Shown: positions 10,225 to 17,659 of the stretch, piece by piece
How positions within the stretch are numbered: position 1 is the stretch's first letter
Layout: every line of letters begins with the position of its first letter
Assembly (NCBI GenBank): GCA_903907995.1
Contig: CAIVQH010000020.1
Span: forward strand, 20,875 to 84,874
Length of the DNA stretch: 64,000 nt
Source of the DNA: an uncultured Verrucomicrobiota bacterium
Lineage (GTDB): Bacteria; Verrucomicrobiota; Verrucomicrobiia; Limisphaerales; UBA9464
Reading direction: 5' to 3'
Notes under the pieces: generated by a model
The model's input: the letters and a program-made list of their open reading frames with translations, nothing else
What the model was told of the DNA's origin: nothing
Databases searched by the model: none
Program-made: the position numbers and the translations under genes

Positions 10225-10896
10225 ATGGAAATTCCCGACCGCACGGGGGTGATGATCCTCGGCGGCTGCAACCTGTTCCCCCAGTCCCTGTTCCCGCTGT
10301 TCATCTTTGAACCGCGATATCGCACCATGCTGGCCGAGGCGCTCGACACGGACCGGATGTTCTGTCTGGCGATGCAGAAGCCGGGCGTTTCCCGGGAGAC
10401 CCCGTGCCAGGTCGCCGGTCTCGGCCTCGTGCGCGCCTCGGTGCTGAACGAGAACGGCACCTCGAACCTGGTGCTGCAGGGGCTGATCCGTGTGCGGCTG
10501 GGCAAGGCCGTGCAATACAAACCCTACCGCAAGCACCTCATTGAGCCCCTGGAATCCGAAGTGCCCGACAGCCTCGTGGTGGATGCGCTGGTGGCGCGAG
10601 TGCTCGATCTGGTCGAGGCCCGGCTGCAGCTCGGCACGCGGCTGCCGCTGGCCCTGCTGCAGCAGCTCGCCGGCGGCGTGACGAAGGACAAGCTGGATGT
10701 CGCCGCCTGTCTCAAGACCTTGCGCAGCATAGAGGATCCCGGCGCCCTGGCCGACTTCGTCGCAACCATGCTGCTCACCGCCGGGCTCGCCCGGCAGGTG
10801 ATCCTGCAGAGCGTGGACATCGAGGAGCGCCTCAAACATCTCGTGCACTTCATGCTGGGCGAAATCGCCCGGGCCGAAAAGAGTTCCCAGCCATGA
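10225..10896 (+). CDS. LON substrate-binding (N-terminal) domain protein
   Basis: A 223-residue stand-alone protein matching the N-terminal PUA-like domain of Lon protease. It starts ILGGCNLFPQSLFPLFIFEPRYR, matching the LPLFPLPxxxLFPG...FExRYR signature, and continues with a helical region (about 115-215) like that of Lon. There is no AAA+ or Ser/Lys protease domain. Free-standing LON-domain proteins are common; they are thought to bind protein or peptide substrates, but the role is not established. The stop overlaps the next start by 4 nt, so translation with the DUF1844 gene is coupled. Confidence 0.88.
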   Translation: MEIPDRTGVMILGGCNLFPQSLFPLFIFEPRYRTMLAEALDTDRMFCLAMQKPGVSRETPCQVAGLGLVRASVLNENGTSNLVLQGLIRVRLGKAVQYKPYRKHLIEPLESEVPDSLVVDALVARVLDLVEARLQLGTRLPLALLQQLAGGVTKDKLDVAACLKTLRSIEDPGALADFVATMLLTAGLARQVILQSVDIEERLKHLVHFMLGEIARAEKSSQP

Positions 10897-11264
10897 CCGA
10901 CTCAACCCCTCCCCTGGACGAAGAGGCGCTGAAAGACGCCAGCCCGGCGGAAATCCATTCCGCCCTGTTCGAACAGCTGGTGACCGGTCACGCCCAGATG
11001 ACACTGACGTTTCTGGGCCGGCTGCCGAATCCGCAGACCGGCAAGCCCGACGAGGTCAACGCCGAGGCGGCCAAAATGTTCATCGACCAGCTCGAAATGC
11101 TGGAGGCCAAGACCAAGGGCAATCTCTCCGCCGAGGAAACCCGTCTGCTCACCCATTCGCTGAACTTCACCCGCATGGCCTTTGTGGAGGTGATGGAGGC
11201 GCAGGTGACCGGCCAGCCGGGGGCTACCGCGGCGCCGCCTGTCGCCACGCCGCCAACAGCCTGA
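10893..11264 (+). CDS. DUF1844 family protein
   Basis: A 123-residue soluble acidic protein whose core (about residues 20-108: AEIHSALFEQLV, MTLTFLGRLPNPQTG, AKMFIDQLEMLEAKTKGNL) matches DUF1844, a small helical family of unknown function found in Verrucomicrobia, Planctomycetes and Deltaproteobacteria. The C-terminus is a Pro/Ala tail. ATG overlaps the stop of the LON-domain gene (ATGA), indicating translational coupling and a possible joint role. Confidence 0.85.
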   Translation: MTDSTPPLDEEALKDASPAEIHSALFEQLVTGHAQMTLTFLGRLPNPQTGKPDEVNAEAAKMFIDQLEMLEAKTKGNLSAEETRLLTHSLNFTRMAFVEVMEAQVTGQPGATAAPPVATPPTA

Positions 11265-11294
11265 CCTCGTTGCCGTCCTAACCCTCCTGCCGCC

Positions 11295-11507
11295 ATGAAA
11301 CTGTTCCTCTGTCTCATCGCCTGGTGCCTGCTGCTGGTTGTGTGCTGGCCGCTCGCGCTGCTGGCACTGGTGCTGTTTCCCCTGGTGTGGCTCATCGCCC
11401 TGCCCTTCCGGCTGGCGGGTCTCGTGGTCGGGGCGGCCTTTGCGCTGCTCAAGGCGGTGCTTTATCTCCCGGCCCGCCTGCTGGGCCACGGTCGTTCTCC
11501 CGCCTGA
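11295..11507 (+). CDS. Small hydrophobic membrane protein
   Basis: A 70-residue protein made almost entirely of two or three hydrophobic helices (MKLFLCLIAWCLLLVVCWPL, FPLVWLIALPF, LVVGAAFALLKAVLYL) with a short basic C-terminus. It sits in tandem between the DUF1844 gene and the first ABC-2 permease with gaps of 30 and 9 nt, so it is very likely part of the operon. No family recognised. Confidence 0.65.
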   Translation: MKLFLCLIAWCLLLVVCWPLALLALVLFPLVWLIALPFRLAGLVVGAAFALLKAVLYLPARLLGHGRSPA

Positions 11508-11516
11508 GCCCCGCAC

Positions 11517-12323
11517 ATGCGGAAGTACCTGCACGTTTTCGCCATCGGCATCCAGAACACGCTGGTTTACCGGGTGAATTTCTTCTTCCGGGCTGCGTTT
11601 GGCCTCATCCCGCTCGCCGGCACGCTCTTCGTGTGGCGCGCCATCTACGCAGACAAGCCGGCCGGCGCGAACATCGGGGACTACACGCTGAGCGGGATGG
11701 TGAGCTACTATCTGCTGGTCAACTTCGTGGACGCGCTCACCGCCGTGGCCGAGGACGACTGGCAGATCGCTGCTGACATCAAGGACGGCAACATCAGCCA
11801 GTTCCTCCTCAAGCCGCTGGATTACCTCGCCTACCGGATGTGCCTCTACGTGTCGGGCCGGGCCATCTACACGGTCTTCGCGATCGTGCCCGTGGCGCTG
11901 TTCACGTTCTGGCTGCGGGCGGATTTCACGCTCCCGAGCGATCCGATGACCGCCGGGATCTTCGCGCTCTCGGTGGTCCTCGCGGGGCTGCTCCAGTTCT
12001 TCCTCGCCTACGTGATGGCCCTGCTCGCGTTCTGGGTGCTGGATGTGAGCACATTCATCTTCATCCAGTTCGCCTTTGAATACCTCGCCAGCGGCCACCT
12101 CTTCCCGCTCGACATCCTGCCGGGCTGGCTCGCGCAGCTCTTGAAGCTCACGCCGTATCCTTACCTCTGCTACTTCCCCATCTCGGTCTATCTGGGGCGC
12201 GTGACCGGCCCGGAACTCTGGCAGGGGCTGGCCATGCAGATCCTGTGGGTCGTGCTGGGCTACGGGCTCGCGCGGCTCGTCTGGAGCCGGGGAATTAAGA
12301 AGTACTCGGCGGTGGGGGGATGA
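11517..12323 (+). CDS. ABC-2 type transporter permease (COG4587-like)
   Basis: A 268-residue integral membrane permease with six predicted helices and the family patterns VYRVNFFFRAAFGLIPLAGT near the N-terminus, LKPLDYLAYR after helix 2, and ASGHLFPLDILPGW before the last helices. These permeases normally pair with a second permease of the COG3694 type and a separate ATPase. The second permease is here at 13012, but no ATPase gene is nearby. The exported substrate is unknown. It is tightly linked to the small membrane protein upstream. Confidence 0.88.
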   Translation: MRKYLHVFAIGIQNTLVYRVNFFFRAAFGLIPLAGTLFVWRAIYADKPAGANIGDYTLSGMVSYYLLVNFVDALTAVAEDDWQIAADIKDGNISQFLLKPLDYLAYRMCLYVSGRAIYTVFAIVPVALFTFWLRADFTLPSDPMTAGIFALSVVLAGLLQFFLAYVMALLAFWVLDVSTFIFIQFAFEYLASGHLFPLDILPGWLAQLLKLTPYPYLCYFPISVYLGRVTGPELWQGLAMQILWVVLGYGLARLVWSRGIKKYSAVGG

Positions 12324-12386
12324 CGGGATGAAAAACTCAAAATTTACAGCTCAAAGCTCCAGGGCAACACCATGCGATGGAAGACT

Positions 12387-12517
12387 TGGTAGGGACGGTG
12401 CGCCGCGCCGTCCCCGCCCTGAAGTGGCGGCAGAAGCGTGCGGATGCCGTGGGTATTCGTTCCGTCGCCTGACGCTTCGCTCGGCGACGGGGACGGTGCA
12501 GCGCACCGTCCCTTCCA
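12387..12517. repeat. Palindromic repeat between the two permease genes
   Basis: Ends 12387-12418 and the reverse complement of 12485-12517 share TGG[T/A]AGGGACGGTGCGC followed by CCGTCCCCG, about 28 of 32 positions. Each arm is itself a hairpin (GGGACGGTGCGC...GCGCCGTCCC type). The non-coding interval 12324-12644 otherwise holds nothing recognisable except a more AT-rich stretch (12530-12640) before the small downstream ORF. Confidence 0.7.
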
Positions 12518-12644
12518 TGGGCGATCGGCATGCAATAAGAGGAATCAAGACAGGCCTGATAAATGTCTTGGCCAATGAATCCTTAAATAGTCTCGGAAGC
12601 TTGGCGCAATCAAAGCCATCCAACGTCCGCACCATGGCCATTTT

Positions 12645-12971
12645 GTGAAGACGAAGCGTTTTTCGGCAATTGTGCTGTCTTTAGTGATCGTGCTCGTGAC
12701 GCTGATCATCGCTGTGGCGTATCGGGTACCGACCGGCGCTGATGCCAAAGAGTCTTCCAAAATATACGCTGAGTTTGGAACCCGGGTGAAAACCCTGCAA
12801 ACTGGTGTACCACCAAGATTTTTCAGACCTCGGAAAGGCGCGACCGAGCTGATCTTCGATTTAACGCCCGACGCAAAAGTCCAAGAAGCTAACGAACAAA
12901 TCAAAAATGCCATCGCACCCTTGCACCCTGGTCGGCGTATAATTCTTAAGTACGCTCCACCTGCCGGTTAA
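12645..12971 (+). CDS. Small membrane-anchored hypothetical protein
   Basis: A 108-residue frame beginning at GTG with an N-terminal membrane or signal segment (residues 7-26, IVLSLVIVLVTLIIAVAYRV), then a hydrophilic domain of about 75 residues ending HPGRRIILKYAPP. No family recognised. Its base composition is clearly lower in GC than the neighbouring permeases, and a palindromic repeat lies just before it, so it may be a recent arrival within the permease operon. The start could be wrong; the signal segment supports the frame. Confidence 0.5.
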   Translation: MKTKRFSAIVLSLVIVLVTLIIAVAYRVPTGADAKESSKIYAEFGTRVKTLQTGVPPRFFRPRKGATELIFDLTPDAKVQEANEQIKNAIAPLHPGRRIILKYAPPAG

Positions 12972-13011
12972 GGCATTCCGTCATGATTCTTGGCCTTACG
13001 AGTTTTCTTCC

Positions 13012-13815
13012 GTGACCACTTTCCGCCGCTACCTCTCCCTCTACGGCGCGCTGTGGCGCAACAGCGTCACGCGCGAGATGTCGTTCAAGGCGAACTTCCT
13101 CCTCTGGATCATCGTGGAACTGCTGTGGTTCGGCCTGCAGCTCACGTTCATGTCGGTGCTCTACTCGCATACGGACAGCATCGCCGGCTGGAGCAAATGG
13201 GAGGTGGTGCTGCTGGTTGGCTGTTCCAATTTCATCCAGCAGCTGTTCACCGCATTCTTCCTGACCAACCTGACCGAGATCTCGGAACACATCCGCACCG
13301 GCAAGCTCGACTTCATGCTCCTGCTGCCGGTGAACACTCGCTTCCTCGTCTCCTTGCGCAAGGTGGACCTTGGGGCCTACCTCAATGCGGCCTGCGCCGT
13401 CGCCGTGATGGGGTATGCGGCACATCGGCTGCACCTCGCGCCGACCGCCGCGCAGTTCGCCGGCTTCGGCCTGATGGTGCTGGCGGGGCTGCTCGTGCAC
13501 TACTCGCTGATGTTCCTGCTTTCGAGCATCGCCTTCTGGACCGTGCGGGCGCAGGGCATCGTTTTCGGCTACTACAACCTCTTCAACATAGCGCGCCTGC
13601 CCGATGCGGCCTTCCCGCGGGGGGCATTCAAGGCGTTCTTCACCTTCGGGCTGCCCATGCTGCTGGTGTCGAACGTCCCGACAAAGGTACTCGCCCACAA
13701 GCTCGGATCGCCTTGGGAAATGGCCGTGCTGGGCGGCATGAGCCTCGCCTGCTTTGCCGCCAGCGAGGCTCTCTGGCGCTATTCCCTGCGCCACTATACG
13801 AGCGCCAGTTCCTGA
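13012..13815 (+). CDS. ABC-2 type transporter permease (COG3694-like)
   Basis: A 267-residue six-helix permease starting at GTG, with the family patterns MSFKANFLLWIIVELLWFG at the N-terminus, LTEISEHIRTGKLDFMLLLP after helix 2, and VFGYYNLFNIARLPD in the second half. It is the usual partner of the COG4587-type permease at 11517-12323; together they would form the membrane part of one exporter. The ATPase (COG4586 type), normally first in the operon, is not seen in the window. Confidence 0.88.
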   Translation: MTTFRRYLSLYGALWRNSVTREMSFKANFLLWIIVELLWFGLQLTFMSVLYSHTDSIAGWSKWEVVLLVGCSNFIQQLFTAFFLTNLTEISEHIRTGKLDFMLLLPVNTRFLVSLRKVDLGAYLNAACAVAVMGYAAHRLHLAPTAAQFAGFGLMVLAGLLVHYSLMFLLSSIAFWTVRAQGIVFGYYNLFNIARLPDAAFPRGAFKAFFTFGLPMLLVSNVPTKVLAHKLGSPWEMAVLGGMSLACFAASEALWRYSLRHYTSASS

Positions 13816-13891
13816 AACCTCCCTGCCGAAGATGGCTTTTAGAGCATTTTCAAAAAAACTGTGGCCGCAGGAAACGAACGGGACGGGAATT

Positions 13892-14154
13892 GGGGACCGC
13901 GCCCGCCCCGGGCGCCGCCGACCGCGCCCTCGCGGTCGGCCCCGACGCGTCCGGGGTTCCGGACCGTGAAAGGCCCGGACAACGCCGCCCTCCCATTCGG
14001 TCACCCCGGACGCGGGGTGCATCCTCCGAGCGACGGCAGCTCCCTTTGAACTGGCAAAACGCGGCTTTCGTTCCGGCAGGGGCAGGTAACTTCGCACGCC
14101 GCAGGGTTTCCCGCGAGGGCGCGGGAAACAGCGCCCGGGGCGGGCGCGCTCCCC
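13892..14154. repeat. 263-bp palindromic element with 44-bp inverted ends
   Basis: Arms 13892-13935 and 14111-14154 match in inverted orientation at 38 of 44 positions (blocks CGCGCCCGCCCCGGGCG and CCGCGCCCTCGCGG). A second, nested inverted pair built on CGCGTCCGGGGT lies inside. It forms the core of a 680-bp gene-free stretch (13816-14495). Open frames across it are low-complexity and show no family resemblance. Confidence 0.7.
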
Positions 14155-14262
14155 GGATCACCGGCGCATTCGCCTCACGCCGCCGGCCAGATGCTCCCGC
14201 ACAAACTCCCACCGCTGTCGCGCCGCACTCTCAGTTTTCCAAGGCATACCGCCTCAGAAGTG

Positions 14263-14363
14263 TCACCCATGCGCTGAGCATAAAGGGTTACCCATGCGTT
14301 GAGCACATGACATCCTCGCGAGCCGCGGCCACTTCAGCCATGGGCTGCCCCGGCTCGCGAGGA
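14263..14363. repeat. Direct repeats and hairpin, possible insertion-sequence end remnant
   Basis: TCACCCATGCGCTGAGCA (14263-14280) recurs as TTACCCATGCGTTGAGCA (14288-14305), spaced 25 bp. Next comes the inverted pair TCCTCGCGAGCCG (14313-14325) / CGGCTCGCGAGGA (14351-14363). Short tandem motifs of this kind are typical of transposase-binding ends of some IS families, but no transposase remains nearby. The rest of 14364-14495 has no visible feature. Confidence 0.4.
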
Positions 14364-14495
14364 CGCTCGCCCCACCAACTGCCGTGCCAGCCCGCACCTC
14401 GCCGTGTTCATGCCTTCATCATTGGGAAAAAGCGGCCGGATCGGGCAGCCGGAAAACCCTTCCCAACCCGCGCCGGTTTTCCGCAGTCTGCCGCC

Positions 14496-15377
14496 ATGCC
14501 GATTGCGGAAGCCCCCAAATTAGCAAAATGGCCGTTCCTGCTGGGCGATGCCCTGGTCCTGGCGTCCGTGGGGACGTTGATCTGGAAAGAGACCGGCCAT
14601 TGGACCTTCGCCGACACCGCGCTGACCTGCGGGCTCGTCGCCTTTGGCGCGGTCGTCGCCATCCTGCCCTTCCTCCGGGAGCACAGCGCCGCAGTGAAAC
14701 TGTGGGAGCAGACCAACCTCGCCGAGGCCGCCCAGCAGCTCGACCAGCTGGTCACCATTGCCAACCAGATTTCCGCCGCGACCACCCACTGGCAGTCCGT
14801 ACAGGAGACCGCCGCCAAAACCGCCAGCCTGGCCGACGAAACCGGCCGGCGCATCGCCGCCGAGGCCAAGGGCCTGACCGAATTCTTCCAGCGAGCTGAC
14901 TCCCAGGAAAAGGCCGCCTCCCGGCTGGAGCTGGAGAAACTGCGGCGGAATGAGGCCGAATTCTTGCAGATCCTCGTCCACCTGCTGGATCACGTTTATG
15001 CCCTGTTTCAGGCCAGTATCCGGTCAGGACAGCCGCAACTGACCCACCAGATCGGGCAATTCCGCTCGGCCTGCCTCGATACCGTCCGCCGCCTCGGGAT
15101 CGTACCGCATGAGGCCCGGCCGGGCGAAATGTTCGACCCGCGGGCGCATCAGACTCCCGATGGGCAGGAGCCGGCGGCCGGCTCCGTGATCGCCGCCACC
15201 ATCGCCTGCGGCTACACCTACCAGGGTCAGCCCGTGCGCCGCATCCTGGTCGCACTGGCCAAGGAAGGCGGCCCAGAACCCGTTGCCGCCCTAGGCGAAA
15301 CAGCGGCGGCCGACGCGCCGGTCACAGAAGAGTCCCCCGCCGTCGCCCTGCCGCCGGAGAGCGAACAGCCCACCTGA
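14496..15377 (+). CDS. Membrane-anchored GrpE-like protein
   Basis: A 293-residue protein whose C-terminal part (about residues 165-255) matches the GrpE beta-domain and preceding helices: VRRLGIVPHEARPGEMFDP, then AHQTPDG...GSVIAATIACGYTY and GQPVRRILVALAK. GrpE is the nucleotide-exchange factor of DnaK. Unlike true GrpE it begins with two transmembrane helices (about 12-32 and 38-57), followed by a long helical or coiled-coil region (70-165), and it ends in an acidic Ala/Pro tail. No dnaK or dnaJ is adjacent. The ATG at 14496 is chosen because upstream frame extension runs through repeat DNA. Confidence 0.7.
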   Translation: MPIAEAPKLAKWPFLLGDALVLASVGTLIWKETGHWTFADTALTCGLVAFGAVVAILPFLREHSAAVKLWEQTNLAEAAQQLDQLVTIANQISAATTHWQSVQETAAKTASLADETGRRIAAEAKGLTEFFQRADSQEKAASRLELEKLRRNEAEFLQILVHLLDHVYALFQASIRSGQPQLTHQIGQFRSACLDTVRRLGIVPHEARPGEMFDPRAHQTPDGQEPAAGSVIAATIACGYTYQGQPVRRILVALAKEGGPEPVAALGETAAADAPVTEESPAVALPPESEQPT

Positions 15378-15385
15378 ACGGGCAG

Positions 15386-15422
15386 GAAAAAGGCGCGTTC
15401 CCCAGCGGAGGGAAAACACGCC
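15386..15422 (-). terminator. Terminator of the PSCyt1-type cytochrome gene
   Basis: Read on the minus strand: GGCGTGTTTTCCC - loop - GGGGAACGCGCC followed by five T, about 34 nt after the cytochrome stop. It lies in the 78-nt gap between two convergent genes. Confidence 0.7.
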
Positions 15423-15455
15423 GGTCGCAGAAACGTTAGCCGCACGTGCGCGGAA

Positions 15456-15857
15456 CTACTTCGCTCCCTGGTCGATCCATGCGCGGATCAGCGCCACCTG
15501 CTCAGTCGTGAGAGGGTCGCCCTTGCCTTTCGGCGGCATGGCATCGTCCTCGTCACCGATGCGGGCCACGGACCAGACGAGCGGGCTCTTGGCGCTGTCC
15601 TTCACCACGACGTCCGGGGCGTTTTCGCCGCCCTTGATGGCGGCCTCCAGCGAATCCAGCCGCAGCTTGCCCTTCTGCTTCTCGGGACCGTGGCACTTGA
15701 AGCAGGACTTTTCGAACACCGGCTTGATGTTCTTGTCGTAAGTCACTCCCGCCTGCTTGGCGGCGGGCGGAAGCTTGCTGACATCCACATCGGCGGCCAG
15801 CAGGGATGCCGTGGCCACGAACAGCACAGACGGCACAATAAGGTGGTTGAGTTTCAT
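15456..15857 (-). CDS. Secreted PSCyt1-type c-type cytochrome
   Basis: A small exported haem protein of 133 residues. Signal peptide (residues 1-22, ending SLLAADV), then KPVFEKSCFKCHGP, where CFKCH is the CxxCH haem-attachment motif, then KGKLRLDSLEAAIKGGENAP and DAMPPKGKGDPLT...IRAWIDQGAK. These are the marks of the planctomycete cytochrome C (PSCyt1) domain, here as a stand-alone protein rather than fused to DUF1549/DUF1553. The start is taken at the ATG at 15857, directly before the hydrophobic signal; an upstream ATG would add eight residues. Electron partner unknown. Confidence 0.88.
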   Translation of the reverse strand: MKLNHLIVPSVLFVATASLLAADVDVSKLPPAAKQAGVTYDKNIKPVFEKSCFKCHGPEKQKGKLRLDSLEAAIKGGENAPDVVVKDSAKSPLVWSVARIGDEDDAMPPKGKGDPLTTEQVALIRAWIDQGAK

Positions 15858-16110
15858 GCGATTAAATAAACTGACATGCAAAGCTGTCGGAAGACGCCAG
15901 TGGGGTCAAAACATTCATCCGATCGTGAGCGGGAATGGGCCAACAATAATTGGCTTCCGGCTCATTTTCGGCATTGCGGTTGCTTTGGAAGCCCTGAACC
16001 CGATCGCTGCGGCAGCTGGCAGATTTGCGGGAGTCAGTTTTTGACAATCCGGTTAACTTAGCGTGACGTTTGCCCGGCTGGACGCCGGAAACACCCACGC
16101 CGCCCGATAC

Positions 16111-16953
16111 ATGGCCGAAGACAAGATGCAGCTCCAGCGGTGGGAGCTGAAGTACATCATCCCTGAGGAGCTCGCGCTGGCAGTGCGCGAGTTTGTACGG
16201 TCGTACCTAGAGCTGGACGAATACGGGGCGAAACGGGACGACCTGAGCTACACGATCCACAACCTGTACCTCGACTCCGGCGATCTGGCCATCTACTGGG
16301 GCACGATCAATGGCAGCAAGAACCGCTACAAGCTCCGCCTGCGATTCTATGAGGACAACCCGTCCGCACCCGTCTTTTTCGAGATCAAGCGGCGGATGAA
16401 CGACGCCATCCTGAAGCAGCGCGGCGGCGTGAAACGCGCAGCCGTGGACAGCGTGCTGGGCGGGCAGATGCCGGCCGCCTCCGACCTGGTCTCCGGGGAT
16501 GCACGCCAGCTCGTCGCGGTGCAGCGTTTTGTGGAGCTGGCCACCAGCCATTGCGCGGTGCCGGTGGCCCACGTGCGCTATGAACGCGAGGCCTGGATCA
16601 GCCCGGCCGACAACTCGGTTCGCGTGACCATGGACCGCAAGGTCCTCATCTCCCCGGAGTTCACCCCCCGTTTCACCTCGCAGATGGATGATCCCACCTG
16701 CGTTTTCGGCCCGCTGGTCATTCTGGAACTCAAGTTCACCGGTCGCTTCCCCGACTGGTTCAAGGAACTGGTGCGGATCTTCAACCTGAAGCAGGAGGCC
16801 GCCTCAAAGTACGCCGACGGAATCGCGTTGAAGGGCGAACATTTTTTCCATCCTCACGGCCTCACCGCCTGGCGCGGCGCGGACGCGGATTCGGCCGCCA
16901 ACCGCCGGGCCCGCCTCGCCAGACTCGACAACCTCCTCGCCCAGGCCGCATAA
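16111..16953 (+). CDS. VTC-domain polyphosphate polymerase
   Basis: Predicted polyphosphate polymerase of the VTC/CYTH superfamily. The tunnel-fold pattern is visible: RWELKYIIP at the start, LYLDSGDLAIYWGTINGSKNRYKLRLRFY (basic, substrate-channel region), VFFEIKRRMNDAILKQRGGV, HVRYEREAW, VRVTMDRKV and LVILELKFTGRFPDWF (metal-binding acidic residue in ELK). ATG at 16111 is preferred over an upstream GTG at 16063 because it starts directly before the conserved domain; the protein is then 280 residues. The next two genes follow at 15 and 4 nt, a compact operon. In yeast the VTC complex couples polymerisation to membrane translocation. Confidence 0.88.
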   Translation: MAEDKMQLQRWELKYIIPEELALAVREFVRSYLELDEYGAKRDDLSYTIHNLYLDSGDLAIYWGTINGSKNRYKLRLRFYEDNPSAPVFFEIKRRMNDAILKQRGGVKRAAVDSVLGGQMPAASDLVSGDARQLVAVQRFVELATSHCAVPVAHVRYEREAWISPADNSVRVTMDRKVLISPEFTPRFTSQMDDPTCVFGPLVILELKFTGRFPDWFKELVRIFNLKQEAASKYADGIALKGEHFFHPHGLTAWRGADADSAANRRARLARLDNLLAQAA

Positions 16954-16968
16954 ATACGCATCTCCTAA

Positions 16969-17655
16969 ATGTCTAACTGGCTTCTTCGCGGTGATTACGG
17001 CACCGCCCCCGACGATTTGAGCGGGATGTTCCTCGGGCTGCTGCTCGCCTTCCTGTGCGGGCATGTCATCGCGTGGGTGTACATGGCCTGCCACAACGGC
17101 CTGAGCTACTCGCGCTCCTTCGTCAACGCGCTGATCGTGCTCTGCATCATCGTCTCGGTGGTGATGTTTGTGATGGCCAACAACATCCTCATCGCCTTCG
17201 GCCTGATGGCGGTGTTTGCGATCGTGCGCTTCCGCAACGTGCTGCGCGACACGCTGGACACGACCTACATCCTGGCCTCGATCTCCGTCGGCATGGCCTG
17301 CGGCACCAAGAAGTTTTCGACCGCCGCCATCGCCACCTGCATGTTTGCCGCGCTGATGCTGTACCTTCGCTGGACGCAGTTTGGCGCCCGCCACCGCTAT
17401 GACCTCATCCTGAACCTGCACTGGGCGCGGCCCTTGGGCGAGGTGCCTGAGCTGTCCGAACTGCTGGACCGCCATGCCCGCCGCCTCCAGGTCGCCAGCC
17501 AGCGCAGCAACGTGGGCTACGAGGGCACCGACATCAGCTACCGCCTCCTGCTGCGTGATTCCGGGCGGGTCGAAGAACTGGTGACCGAACTGAAGTCATT
17601 CCCCGGGGTGTCGCGTGTGACCAGCCTCAAGGCGGAGGACGAATCCGAAGTCTGA
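16969..17655 (+). CDS. DUF4956 membrane protein
   Basis: A 228-residue protein with four transmembrane helices (about residues 20-40, 50-72, 75-95 and 105-125) and a C-terminal cytosolic domain. FNVLRD-like signature: AFGLMAVFAIVRFRNVLRDTLDTTYILASISVGMACG is the DUF4956 core. DUF4956 genes regularly neighbour VTC polyphosphate polymerase genes, as here, and the protein may serve as membrane anchor or channel for the polymerase; that role is inference. The C-terminal segment (RDSGRVEELVTELKSFPGVSRVTSL) resembles a small ferredoxin-fold regulatory domain. Confidence 0.85.
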   Translation: MSNWLLRGDYGTAPDDLSGMFLGLLLAFLCGHVIAWVYMACHNGLSYSRSFVNALIVLCIIVSVVMFVMANNILIAFGLMAVFAIVRFRNVLRDTLDTTYILASISVGMACGTKKFSTAAIATCMFAALMLYLRWTQFGARHRYDLILNLHWARPLGEVPELSELLDRHARRLQVASQRSNVGYEGTDISYRLLLRDSGRVEELVTELKSFPGVSRVTSLKAEDESEV

Positions 17656-17659
17656 TCCG

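Noticed and set aside
12328..12648. Open frame across the palindrome after the first permease
   Set aside because: Its Arg/Pro-rich product comes from the repeat, and the corresponding minus-strand frames are equally open.
12990..14495. Open frame continuous with the GrpE-like gene from 12990
   Set aside because: It runs out of frame through the second permease and through palindromic repeat DNA. The protein only starts to look real at the ATG at 14496.
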